Positions 13,791-24,925 of a stretch of 64,000 bases of DNA are shown piece after piece. Both the position numbers and the translations under genes were made by a program. Each line of letters begins with the position of its first letter. The stretch's first letter is position 1. This DNA is from Rhodocollybia butyracea (taxonomy: Eukaryota > Basidiomycota > Agaricomycetes > Agaricales > Omphalotaceae). The notes under the pieces are model-generated. The model searched no databases and had not been told where the DNA came from. It saw nothing but the letters and a program-made list of their open reading frames with translations. The stretch is taken from NCBI GenBank assembly GCA_015501585.1, contig JADNRY010000041.1:248001-312000 (forward strand). Reading direction: 5' to 3'.

Positions 13791-14550
13791 ATGTCGGTTA
13801 CACCACCACCAAGCTTTGACCCAGAAGACCCATCAATCTCCAATTCGGGACCTGGTAGGACCCCTGATAATAGGTGAAGATGACATGTATGGGGGCGCCA
13901 GTTTTTATCCGAACCAAATTTTCACTTTTGACCTAGTTTTTATCCGAACTTGTACATAGCCTGGTCCCGGGCCGGATTTTTCTGCCTGTAGAGGCGTAAA
14001 ATCTCACAAAATTGGCTGGAAAAATCAGTTCAGCGGCTGTGATTATTAGTTATTTGATGCACCTGGAGCCAGAAATCACTCAAAAATCATTCAAAATCTG
14101 ACCCTACTTGACCCTTCTAAGCTAACTACCTTCCGAAACTGGCCAAACTTATCCGAACTTTTGCACAACTTCCACCTGCGGTGGTCACTTTTATCCGAAC
14201 AAAAATATGTGATTTGGCCAAAATTTGGACCATTTTTATCCGAACCTCCACATGTCATAAGCGCCTACTATCAGGGGTCCTGACCTGGTGTGGGCAGTGG
14301 TTCGGCATCCGGTTCAGGTTCAATCACATCAAGGAACCACGATTCCTGTCCTGTTCTGGGCTCTGAAAATCGTGACCCCTTGCCAACTCCCATGCCATTG
14401 CGAGATACCCAACTTATAACCAACTACAGCCTTCCTCATCGACAAGTGAAGCTTTTGTAGAGGCTGCCGTTGAAAGGGAAGTTTCAAATCTAAAAGCATT
14501 TCTGGACCAGTCCGAATGCCTCCAGTCGATTGTGCCTCTTTCGTCAAAGT
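13791..14550 (+). pseudogene. Decayed protein gene interrupted by a hAT-like MITE
   Basis: An ATG at 13791 opens a frame reading MSVTPPPSFDPEDPS.. that is cut at 13856 by the 425-bp MITE. If the element and one copy of its 8-base duplication are ignored, the frame continues past 14290 with Gly/Ser-rich and polar residues to about 14450. One frame away lies VEAAVEREVSNLKAFLDQ (about 14457-14510), a helical block that looks like genuine protein. So at least the insertion and one later frameshift break the gene. I do not recognise the family; no other domain is visible. Confidence 0.45.
13857..14281. mobile_element. hAT-like MITE with 8-bp target-site duplication
   Basis: A 425-bp non-coding element. 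The termini are about 30-bp imperfect inverted repeats: left AGGACCCCTGATAATAGGTG, right (reverse complement) AGGACCCCTGATAGTAGGCG, both running on to ATGACATGT. It is flanked by a perfect 8-base direct repeat GACCTGGT (13849-13856 and 14282-14289), the duplication size made by hAT transposases. Inside, the motif TTTTATCCGAAC occurs four times plus one shorter copy (TTATCCGAAC), possibly transposase-binding subterminal repeats. No transposase is encoded, so it would be mobilised in trans. Confidence 0.82.
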
Positions 14551-14768
14551 ATCTGCGCATAGATATTCAATATTCTATGGTCATGGGCTCATCGATGTCT
14601 CGGGAGTTGCTGGTTTTTAAGAAATTTTGTCTGCGGAAACAGAGGGTAACTCTTGCTGATATGTGGCGATCGGGCGTGCTCTTTATTTCGTCTGTCAAAA
14701 GTTACGACTGGTGGCAGCTGGTGGCGGTCTTCCATGAACTTGGTTTGATGACGTTGACTAAAAGTAAA

Positions 14769-14791
14769 GATAAGATAAAAGATAAGATAAG
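14769..14791 (+). promoter_or_regulatory. GATA-factor site cluster upstream of the alpha-mannosidase
   Basis: Three GATAAG motifs (14769, 14781, 14786) and one GATAAA (14774) lie within 23 bases, 64-86 bases before the mannosidase ATG. GATA sites in fungi bind nitrogen-regulatory activators. Vacuolar alpha-mannosidase is linked to starvation and autophagy in yeast, so nitrogen control is a reasonable inference. A chance simple-sequence run is the alternative. Confidence 0.5.
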
Positions 14792-14854
14792 TTCGGCCGG
14801 CAATAACCGAAGCTGTTAATCACTTGCTACAACAACGACAGTCAGTTGTTAACC

Positions 14855-17800
14855 ATGAGCTGCAACCACCACGCAAAAGCTGTCGAATCTTATCCAGAAC
14901 TGAACTACGCTCCTGGCGCAAAATGGGTCAAAAGTCTTTCACAAAACAGACTGGACACATTCGTCGGTGGTCACTTCGCTGATGTCAACTTGAGCTCCGT
15001 GCTCTTCACCCACAGATTGGACAATGCTGAGCATGTACAACTTGAAGTGTATGCAGTCTTTACTTACTGTGGAGAATCCCGCAACTCATTCCCATGTGTC
15101 TGTACTTAGCTGGAGTGCTCCTGGCCTCACCAAACCCACGTTTGAAGAGGCTATGAAACAAAAGTTCAAACCGGCGAAGAAGGGGGACTCATTTGGACCT
15201 TCTTGTGAGCCTGTTATATAATTATCCCAAGTAATCGTAGACTAATACAGCTCACAGGGGTGAGCTCGTCCAGCAGTACACGTGTTTCGAGGACAGTTAC
15301 TTACAATGCATTAGACAAACCATTGGTGGAAAGTCTCTGTCAACATCCCCGGATACTGGGAGCAGTATGAACGCGTTCAGTGCGAGTATCCTATAACTAT
15401 CATTATGCTATATATTCTTATACACTCAACAGTCGAGTTTGATCCCGGATGCGAGGCTATGATATACGACATCGAAGGTACTCCTCTACAGGGTATCACT
15501 GGTGGTTTCGGAGGCGATCGTCGCGTGGAATATATCATTCCCATGGACGCCAGAACGAAGGGAACTCATGAATTCATAATCGAATCCAGCTGCAATGGAA
15601 TGTTTGGTGTCCCATGGAATGGCGATACTATTGCTCCTCCGGATGTGTGTATTTATTTTCATACTTGGAAGCTTCATTATTGATACGTAGCTTTGCTACA
15701 GATGAACCGATATTTCTCTTTGGCGTCTGCAGATCTGGTCGTTCCCAATCAAGAAGCGTGGCATTTACTTTGGGATTTCCAAACCCTTCGAGAAATAGCA
15801 GACTCGGTTTCAGGAAATACGTCGTAAGTATGGTGAAGATCCGCCGTACACGTCAGGCATCTAACATGTCCTAGACTGCAAAACAAGGCCATCGTTGTTG
15901 CGAATGAGATTATGAACGCTTTCAAGTCGGGAGATGCTTCTGACATTCATCGTTGCCGCAAGCTGGCCGAGCAAGTTTTCGGTGAAAATTGGCAAGAGGA
16001 GGGGAAGACGTGTACAAGGATTACAAGCAAGCCCAGATATGGGGTATTGGACAGTATGTACTTGGTTTCTGTTCTCAAAGCTTCATAATGTTAACTTTCC
16101 GCGTTTAGCTGTCATATCGACACTGCTTGGCTTTGGCCGTACCGCGTCACCCAACAAAAGGTCGCGAGGTCATGGGCAACTCAAGTGGATCTTATGGAAC
16201 GATATCCCGAGCATCGCTTTGCTTGTTCCCAAGCGCAACAATACAAGTGGCTCAAGGAACTTTACCCTCCGCTTTTCGATCGCGTCAAGGAGAAGGTGTT
16301 GGCTGGAAAGTTCCAGCCCATCGGAGGAAGTTGGATTGAGAACGACGGTAACATGCCTTCAGGCGAGGCTCTAGTGAGACAGCTTGTCTTAGGCCAGAAA
16401 TTCTTCAAGGAGAATTTCGGAGCTCGGTGTGATACGGCGTGGCTACCCGACTCGTTTGGGTTGACTGGATCATATCCACAATTGATTAGAGGAGCAGGGA
16501 TGAAGTACTTTTTTACTCAAAAGTTGAGCTGGTTAGTACTTCCTTATTACATATTCCTGTCGAGTGACCGCTAAACTTGGTCAATGTTCTAGGAACAACA
16601 TGTAAGGGTTATACCTTTTCTTATCCCTGCTTAACACTCATGATATCTTTAAGCAATGTATTCCCTCACTCTACCTTTAACTGGGTTGGAATCGACGGCA
16701 GCCAAGTACTCTGCCACATGACGCCTGGTATTTTGTCATTCGTGTCCGTTTTCTTCTTCTAAATACAACTCTGGTTTCCCAGTTGATACGTACACCGCGC
16801 AAGCTACCGTTGGGGACGTACAGAAAGGTATCAACAACCACAAGGTAATTCTCACGCATTTTTCTTAACAAATTCGATCATGCCCTCCTTCGTAGAACTT
16901 GGAATCTTCAGACACTTCGTTGCTCATATTCGGCAATGGAGATGGTGGAGGAGGGCCTCTGCCTAAGATGTTGGAAAATGTGCGTGAGATCTTTAACGTA
17001 CAAGTAACTGTTTAATCGCTTCCTCTAGCTTCGTCGTATCCGAGCAACAAACAACCACTCTCGAGATCTGCCTCCTATAAACATGGGCCACTCTATCGAC
17101 GAATTCTTTGACCATTTGATGGACACTACTTCCGCGGGCAAGAAACTGCCCAATTGGTTCGTTATTCTTTTGCTTTTCGTCACGTATATACCTCTTGCTA
17201 ATGGTGATTGAGTCAGGCATGGCGAGTTGTATCTCGAGTTCCATAGAGGTACATACACGTCTCATGGGTCAATTAAAAGGGCAATCGGTACTCGGAAATT
17301 TTGTTGCGCGATGTCGAGCATGTTGCTACGCTGGCATCGATTGTCAAACCATCCGAGTACACCTATCCCAAGGCGAAGATAGACGAATGTTGGGAGAAAG
17401 TTCTGCTTAACCAATGTCAGTTGAAGCGATGCTGTTTGCCTCATACATCTGTGCTTATTTTTGCTTTTCCTAGTCCACGATGGTAAGAAATATTCTCCTT
17501 GTACCGATACCGTTAACGCCGACTTCATTTTTCAGTGCTCCCTGGGTCTGCGATGTGAGCTTCTCCAAGTTTCCTAATGCATATCTTCTGACGCGGTTTA
17601 CAGTGGAATGGTTTACGATGACGCTGAAAAGCTCTACGCAGAGGTAGCAAAAGACGGCAAAGCTCTCATGGAGAAAGCCTTGCAGGTCCTGTTCCAAAAC
17701 TCGATCCCTCTCACTCCAGAGACCAAACTCCAAGCCAACACGTCACTGAACCAAATTATCGGCTATAACACGACCTTTTTCAACCGCCGAGAGATCATCA

Positions 17801-19831
17801 GGGTACCCCTGGCTGGGGCGTCTGCTGGACTCAAATCAGCTGTGGCCACAGGTGGATCAGAATGGTAGTATCGGGTATGCGATTATGGATAATGGTATCC
17901 TTGATGCGTCTATCAGTAATCATCTGGGAGAGCTACATGCTTCTGGTGCGTCAGAGTTTCCTTATAACATCTTCACTTTTGATAGGTTTTTGCAGCATAT
18001 ACCAACGGTTCTGATCACTTTGTGTTGAGGAACTCTAGCGTGCAATTGACCATTTCAAAGGGCCGGATTACGAGTCTAGTCGACGTTCAGCTTGGGTGTG
18101 TTTATCGTTATTGTTTGATTTGTGTATACTCACTGACACGATTTCCTTCCAGTCGCGAATTGATAGCCGATGGACAAACAGGTGGCCTGGTCATCTTTTG
18201 AAGATCGGCCCAACTATTGGATGCGTGGGGTTGGTATCCTCTTTGACTAATTAATTTGTCGAAGAAGTTCATGAATCTATTTTCTTGCTAGACGTTGAGA
18301 TCCACCATCTGGAAACTCGGACTCCGTTGGAGTTCACCAACGTTGCAGTCGTTGCGCATGGACCGCTGCGTGCTTCGGTACAAGCCCAAGTCAAGTATGG
18401 CAAGAGCATTATCAACGTCCTGGTGTGTATTCATAAAATTATATCATTTACTTCAGACTGACGCCGTTTTATAGATTTCTCTGGATGCTGTTAGCGGTAA
18501 GGTTTCGCAGTTTCACCAGTAATTCTTTTCCCTTATCGGCTTTTATAAAGCTACTGTCAAACCCGGTTCTCGATCTATGTTCAGGTTCGACGCAGATGTA
18601 TCCTGGCGAGAGCGCCACAAAATTCCTCAAGTGTAGGTCGAGTATCCCAATTTCGGTGGACTCATTACATATTGATCCTTTTTTATTATCCAGTTGAGCT
18701 TCCTCTCAGCATCCATAACGACAACGCTATATACGAAACTCAGTTCGGATATGTGCAACGTCCTACGCATAAGAACACGACATGGGATACTGCCAAGGTG
18801 CGTGTATCTCCTTCACAGGAACCAAAAGTTCTTAGATAAGTCCATTGCTTCTAGTTCGAAGTTTGTGGCCACAAGGTCAGATTCAGAGTAGATTGAGATT
18901 GTCGTCCTGGCTAATTCTCAACTAGTATGCCGACTTGAGTGAATACGGCTACGGAGTAGCCATCCTATCCGAATCAAAATACGGATATTCATGCCGAGGC
19001 AATGTTTTGCGCATCTCTTTGCTCAGGGCTGCGACAGCTCCGGATGCGGAGCAAGACCAAGGTCTGTTGTAATGTTCCCCTGTCTCTGTGTTAATCTTTA
19101 CTCTCGCTATATGACAGGCGATCACCAATTCTCTTGGGCCGTGATGCCTCACAAAGGGCACTTTTTGGAATCAGATGTCCCAATGGCAGCCTACTTATTC
19201 AACTCACCTTTACACGGTAACTGTTCTGGAAGCGGAAAGATCTGGATTGAATCTAACCTACTCTTTTGTTTCCTTCTAGTTCGCTATCTTCCAGGCGTAA
19301 ACGACGCTATTGCAGCATCATATACCAACCGTCCGTCATTCGTGGTCCATGGTGCCCCGAATGTTTTCCTTGAAACCATCAAACGTGGGGAGGACGATGA
19401 CTTCGACAGTTCCTCTCAGTCTGATGAATCTACGACCACCATCGTAGCACGTCTCTACGAAGCCTTCGGAGGACATGCGCAAGCAAAAGTGACCTTTGGA
19501 GGTCAGTTTTCTGGAAAAATCGTTAAAGCTGTCACTACGAATCTCCTCGAGGATGAAGATGAGGACGAAGAGGTGCAAATCGTGGACGCCGATGAACTAG
19601 GGCCGTCGCTGAAGCTCGATTTCCGGGGATTCGAGGTGAAAACGTTGAAAGTGACTCTGAAAAAGAAATCGGATGTTTATCGCGGTCGAACACCGCCCCA
19701 GGGACAGTCCAAGAGAGTGTGAGTGAGATTTTGCTAGAGGAGTTGTATCTGTTATAAGGTTTACGTTTAGGATGAAGAGAAGCAGCTGGGTTGAGATTGA
19801 CGGGTCGAGACTGGCTGCGAGGGATGAGTAA
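14855..19831 (+). CDS. AMS1: Vacuolar alpha-mannosidase, GH38 (Ams1-like), with apparent single-base frameshifts
   Basis: A GH38 alpha-mannosidase that trims free oligomannose, in yeast delivered to the vacuole by the Cvt/autophagy route. There is no signal peptide, as in Ams1. Many exons run from the ATG at 14855 to a stop at 19829-19831. Zinc and catalytic motifs are present: [11 protein letters not shown] (about 16112-16145), the nucleophile Asp in [17 protein letters not shown] (about 16433), then WVGIDG and the C-terminal beta domains ([37 protein letters not shown]). The Trp codon of SFGPSW seems split over two introns by a 2-nt exon. Five single-base breaks interrupt the frame: a short A run at 17275-17278, an extra A at 17833-17835, an extra T at 18196-18199, a missing G at 18219-18220 and an extra A at 18619-18622. 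Conserved sequence continues on both sides each time, so I read it as a real gene damaged by sequence error; pseudogene is the alternative. A GATA cluster sits just upstream. Confidence 0.88.
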
Positions 19832-19996
19832 AAGTTGGCCAGAATCTGAAGTAGTAGTACTAGTAGTATCTATGTACGAAGGACAATCTATAGTCAATAA
19901 AGTCACTAGCTGGCAAAAAAACACATGAAAGTGATCACAGATAAAGCCGCTGACGTCAGACGTGTCTCGAACAAACTTCTTTTGTTATCAACCACG

Positions 19997-21227
19997 ATGC
20001 ACTCGCCAGACAGTTCTACAGACCAAATGCCTTCATCTACCTCTAGTAACGCCCCAGAATTTACGGTGATTTATCGAATCGGCTCTATCCCGCTCATCTC
20101 GTCATCGCTTGAAAAAATGAACGGCACGTTGTGCTCAAACGCTTACACGAGCTCACCGTACCATACAGCTTTGGGCTTGTCCAACTCGGCCTACAATTCG
20201 GCCTCCAAGTTCGCTGGACCTTTCCAAGCTCATCTCGCTCCTCTTATCATTCGTGCTGATGGTATCGCCAACATGGCTGTCGATGCGGTTCAAAAGCGTT
20301 GCCCTAGCGCTTTCACTGCTACTCCCGAGGATATCATGGGCTACGTTCACGAAAGACAAAAGAATGTTGGCGAGTTTGTTAAAGAGAGACGACAAAGCGC
20401 TGGTGTCGTCGTACAAGACATCGATAAGGTTAGTTGGCTGTTCCTTTTTCCCGATTGAAGTCTCACATGCGCAGAAATTTTCACCGGTTGTAGACTATCT
20501 ACAGGTCGCCGTTGACCGTATCGATACCAAAGGGAAGGAAAACACGCCGTGCACGAATGACGCGACAGTAATGCAGTATCAACGCGCTCTTGAGCTGTCG
20601 ACCCGTCTCAGGGACCAGCTCCAGACTTACTCGAACGAGCAAATGAAACAGCTTGAGGCTCACTCTGCCCTCGTGTACGTTTTATCATATTTCTAGCATT
20701 GATCACTGGTTGACACTATCGTCTTTAGACATCACGCCACAGAGACTGCTCGCTCTCTCAGTAACACCGCTTCCTCATCCATCGTTCACGCTCAAGCAAG
20801 AATGACCGCTGTATCTGACAACATGATCGCCGAGCTTGGGAATCTCCAGGTTCAAGCCTCTGCTCTTTCTGATTCTCTACGAAAGTCTGCCTCTGAAGCC
20901 CTGAAAGACCCGACTGCTCAGCTCCCTCCCCAAATTCAACAAAAATACGTTGATCTCGTTTCGTTGATACAGGCACAGACTTCGACAGCCTCAGCTACAT
21001 GCTCAGACTTCTCCAGTCGTATCTCCACAACTGTGTATCAGCTACGTGAGATCATGGCGACGGAGAATGTTTCCATCCAGGAAAAGGCTACGATGATGGC
21101 GCAGGAGGTCTCTGCCACGGTCCAGCCTTTGTTGCACGCACTTGGCAAGAACGTTCAGGCCATGACTGGAGGGAGCAATGAATCTCGGCCTACTCAGACT
21201 AGGGATGGCAACGAACACGCTAATTAA
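19997..21227 (+). CDS. Perilipin-like lipid-droplet protein
   Basis: Three exons, 19997-20428, 20475-20674 and 20729-21227, with consensus splice sites and consistent phases, give 376 aa. The N-terminal third has the PAT-like region (TVIYRIGSIPLISSSLEKM, then APLIIRADGIANMAVDAVQ), matching fungal perilipins of the MPL1/CAP20 type that coat lipid droplets and control access of lipases. The rest is mainly amphipathic helix with regularly spaced Ala, Gln and Thr, suited to binding droplet surfaces, and the C terminus is hydrophilic. There is no signal peptide or full membrane span. The gene lies 165 bases after the mannosidase stop, on the same strand. The family call rests on overall pattern, so orthology within fungal perilipins is inferred. 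Confidence 0.75.
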
Positions 21228-21343
21228 CTTTTAACTTTCTGTTTTGGGGCCGACGGCTTGTTTTTGTAGATTGATAGACTTACTTTATACCGGTATACGC
21301 TCACGCTCTTATATCCTGAACCACTGTACTTATATCGGAACCG

Positions 21344-21705
21344 TTAAACGTGCATACACGAAAGACGTTTTCCCATCGAGTCGAAATCACTGCTAGTATT
21401 ACCCTCCGAAATATCATCTTCCGGTACGGGTCGCTCAAAGGTATGTGCGCTTCCTGGATCTAATATCCAGAATGGCATCATCTCAATAGACTGTCCTCGC
21501 GGCTCGGTTCATGTCAAGAAGAACAGTTTACGTCGTGTCTACCTGTCCGCGGATCGAAAGCTGGAACGTTCGTAACGTGTTCGCGTTTGATTTGAGCTGT
21601 GGACGAGATGCCGTTGAATAACTCGAGAATAGTTTGAAGGTTGGACATTTCAGAAAAAGTACTAGCCGCTTCGCTTGGAGATGATAGATAATGATCTACG
21701 TCCAT
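21344..21705 (-). CDS. Small two-exon protein, 104 aa, function unknown
   Basis: Exon 1 is 21705-21543, from ATG (MDVDHYLSSPSEAAS..). A 47-base intron (GTAGAC..CGAG, 21542-21496) removes in-frame stops, and exon 2 (21495-21344) continues in phase to a TAA. The joined frame crosses the intron as AFDPRTG|QSIEMMPFWILDPGS and ends KRLSCMHV. The predicted protein has an N-terminal helix with hydrophobic heptads (LQTILELFNGISS), a central aromatic/proline patch and an acidic Ser-rich tail. I do not recognise it. It is convergent with the perilipin gene, 116 bases from its stop. The clean splice and open exon 2 argue for a real gene; the protein is short, so chance is not excluded. Confidence 0.5.
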
Positions 21706-21886
21706 AAGCGCCGGCAGTGGTCAAGTTTCTCGTTAAAACACTATGTACGTGCTTATTATGATTATAACGGCCTTTAAGAATTTCAACTAAGTATTGTAAG
21801 AGACTCTAAGACGGAGCTCGAGGGTGATGCAGTACATACGTGACCGGGTAACTGGGCACTAGTTAACGACTGCTTCGATTAGGTAC

Positions 21887-21986
21887 TAGGCCTAAAGCAG
21901 TCCCCTTCAAGAGTTTGCGGTTGACGCGAGAACCCTCTAACGAGGGCTCGGCTTACAACCCCTTAGAGGAAACTGCTTCAGGTCTA
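21887..21986. mobile_element. 100-bp TIR element with 9-bp target-site duplication
   Basis: The termini are imperfect inverted repeats: left TAGGCCTAAAGCAGTCCCCT, right (reverse complement) TAGACCTGAAGCAGTTTCCT. It is flanked by a perfect direct repeat ATTAGGTAC (21878-21886 and 21987-21995). A 9-base duplication fits Mutator-type transposition, though 8-base elements cannot be fully excluded from one copy. It is non-coding. A diverged relative lies at 11636-11768. Confidence 0.7.
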
Positions 21987-21995
21987 ATTAGGTAC

Positions 21996-22347
21996 GTTGA
22001 GCCAAAGTAATAATTATGACGCTTCTCTTATTTCTGGATTTACATCGAATGTTCCCCGTACATACCGAAATAACTCTCAATACATGGCCCTGTCAGCGAG
22101 CTGAGCTCATACTGCATCTTACTTGCGCACCTGTACATGTTGTACATAGTGAGGAAGTTCTCCATGCTTCGCCGTTGTATGTCAAAACGATGTTCAACTT
22201 CCAGCTGATACTTACATAGATGTTTGCAGGATATGGAGTTTTCTTACGCTGTTTGTAGGGCGACTAAGTTGAATGAGTTGAGCAGATTGAACCAGAAGCG
22301 GTAATCGTTCATATAAAATTCTCAAAAATAGGAATAGCCTAGCAAAG
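21996..22347. other. Intergenic, no gene supported
   Basis: About 350 bases between the TIR element and the tRNA terminator, with no coding pattern or clear repeat. Confidence 0.5.
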
Positions 22348-22351
22348 AAAA
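22348..22351 (-). terminator. RNA polymerase III terminator of the tRNA gene
   Basis: On the minus strand a TTTT run follows the tRNA 3' end by three bases, the usual Pol III stop signal. Confidence 0.6.
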
Positions 22352-22354
22352 CAT

Positions 22355-22453
22355 GCAACAGAGGGAGTCGAACCCCTTTCCCGGCCATCGACTCATGTGA
22401 CCTTGTCACCTGTCCTTGGGAAGACCGGATCATAACCGTTAGACCACTGTTGC
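22355..22453 (-). tRNA. tRNA-Gly(CCC) with intron; one base short in the T arm
   Basis: The acceptor arms GCAACAG and CTGTTGC pair fully. The D-arm region reads TGGTCTAACGGTTATGAT. The anticodon stem CGGTC pairs with GGCCG across an intron of about 29 bases, and the loop TTCCCAA gives anticodon CCC (glycine, codon GGG). The T arm reads AGGGG-TTCGACT-CCCT: one C is missing from the CCCCT expected to pair with AGGGG. The plus-strand run is GGG at 22363-22365. With that base the cloverleaf is complete, so the gene is either slightly mis-sequenced or a defective copy. A Pol III T-run follows. Confidence 0.85.
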
Positions 22454-24925
22454 TTCCCTAGTTACCGGTGAGATTCGATCATATGTACTCAACTATAGAG
22501 CAAAACCGATGCCACGAAGACAATGAAATCAAAAAATTATGCGAGCCCAGTTTGGATCTTTGGACGTTCAAGTCCTCCACAAAGGCAATCCTGCATTGAC
22601 AATCGTCAATTTACGAAGCACGCCGACGGTGATACCCCCTTTTGCGGAATACCAAGCAGATCAAACCACTCTCGATGCCATCGTTAGGCAACCCCCGACG
22701 ACGCAGTCCAAAGGACATCAAACCACACTCATTCAGTCCCTCCTGCTCCAATGAAGTACCCACCAGCCGATAACAACCGATGGGCTCCAAACACTTGCAA
22801 AATCCTAGAACTCATCTACCAACAACGTTCTTGCTCTCGAAGAGCAGTGAAGAGACATATGAAACCATCCGAGATAAATCAAGGCCAAGCCACGCATTGT
22901 TCCAGGGAGCGTTCGAACTGACTGCTCGCCACCAAAAGAGATCTAACCGCCTCCACATCCACTTGTCTTCTAGTACGGGCATCCAGCAGCGACACATCGA
23001 CACAGGGTCCAGAGGTAATGGAACCCTCACCAGTAGAGCTACAAACCAAGAGTGAACCACCGACACCCAGAGGGCTCAACCCAAACTACAAGTCCCGCGA
23101 ACCGTCGAATGTCTGTAGACAGCCTGCTGCACTCGAGGAAGAACCTCTATTACCACATCCCGAGGGAGTAATAATTCACAGCGAGCAACAGACATCCAAC
23201 TGGACAGCTAGGGACATTTCATCTGAGGGGCACACATTCTGAACTTAGTAGAAGCACGAAAAGGCGTAGACATCTGCAGGATCATCGGACACCAAACTCT
23301 AGACCGAGGAAAGTAGACGGTTTTGAAACAAACTGGGGCAACGAAGAACAAGGCATGCTAGAAGCGAAAAAATTCCGACGGGTCTTCGCAGTGGTAACCA
23401 GAAGGAACACAAATCCTGGATCTGACATGAGCTAAAACCTCAACTGGCACGAAATCCTGGATGAGGAGTCACTTCCCAGCACGAACGAAGTTGTCCGAGG
23501 ACTAGTAGCAAGTGGGAGAGTCCTACTAAAGTAGCGGCGAAATACATCGTAGTCGGCCTTTCTGTCATGAAAGGTCACGATGTTGGGGCGGTTGATGCTG
23601 ACTAGCCATACCAGGAATACCAACCAATGGCCATACTCACAAAAACTGCAGATAGAAAGCCAAATACCGGATGTTCCACACATCGAGCTTGTACCAAAGC
23701 TTCAAGTCCCTTGCAAAGATCGCCACCTGTCAAGTTGGCCCTGTAGATCATGCTCTTCTGTTCGAGTCCCTTGAGTGCCCATGCCAGCCCAATCCACATC
23801 CTATAAGTCCCTGATAGAATTCACCTCCGTAGCCGTCCGAGTTTCGAATGCATTCCAGCTTCTGGCCCTCTCCTTTGACCATTTACCAACAGCGAAATCA
23901 CTGAGAGTAAAGAGAGATCAAAGTGGCCACGGCAGATGAAATACGGGCTAACTGCTGCCGGGTTTTGAACTAGACTTGACCCAACACGAAGTTGAGTAAG
24001 CTGAGTCCAGCGAAGGGAGGTCAAAAGACCAGGGCCACTAGCATCCTGTGCGTGTGCTTGAACCCCAAAGGGAAAACTCTGTATTGTCGATGGAAATGGT
24101 GTAAAAGCAGCCAGACAAGCTGGCGCCTGAAGGATCCTTGTTGGAGTAACTTGACCAAGTAAAACACCAGAAAGAGTGTCTGTTCGTAGATCACTGGATG
24201 GACAAAGAAAGCTCATTCTGAGACGACTGTGCGTAGCCTGCTCCTGCTCCTTCAACTAGTTACCGTAAAGGTCCTGCGTCTCAGTGCCAAACACGTGTTC
24301 GAACAAGGCGCGAATGAAGATCCAGCATTTCCGGCATCATCTATCCTTCGAACTTGCTCTCACAAAAAAGAACACAAGGTAGTGCTCGGTGCGTGAGTGA
24401 GAGAAAAACAAAGGAATCGAACGACACAGGCTGGATTCTGTGCGAGTTGCCAGGATGTTCAAACGAGGTGTATTTGAGGCAGTTTCTGGAGACGCAACGG
24501 AGGGAAAGAGGAATCATTGCAGGCGAATAATCATGAACAATCAGAGAGCGATATTCATCAAAACAAAGGACGTTCAGGCGTTAAGCTCCGCAAACACGAT
24601 TTCACAAAGCACTGTTACTCTGCAGTGAGGGAAGCACAAGAGTATAAAGTAGCAGTATAGAGATGCATAATAGCCCAGAAGAACTTAGGGTTAGATATCA
24701 CTTTTGGGTTGAAAAGTGCATCATGCGGCTGGAGGAGATGAAAAAGCAGGGTAGGACAGGTTAAGGGTGACGTGGACGGGTATCTGGAGCGTTAGAGATG
24801 CAAGAGACACAATAGCAGGTTTGAGAAATGGCAATTGGGTGTTGCTTAGGGTTCATCGGTGGTGGTGGTTTGCAAGAAACAAAGAAAAAAGTGACCGCGA
24901 ATAATGAGTCTTTGTGCACGTGGTG
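22454..24925. other. Gene-poor stretch, no gene supported
   Basis: About 2.5 kb with many short frames on both strands (for example 22539-22754, 22780-23055, 23018-23242, 23821-24255) and frequent stops. Composition is more even and GC-richer around 22.6-23.4 kb than in typical spacer, which could mean an old decayed element, but I find no reverse transcriptase, integrase, transposase or terminal repeats. Confidence 0.45.

Noticed and set aside
22539..24255. Cluster of short frames suggesting a retrotransposon gag or polyprotein
   Set aside because: No zinc knuckle, protease, reverse transcriptase or integrase motif, no LTRs, frequent stops; not enough to call an element.
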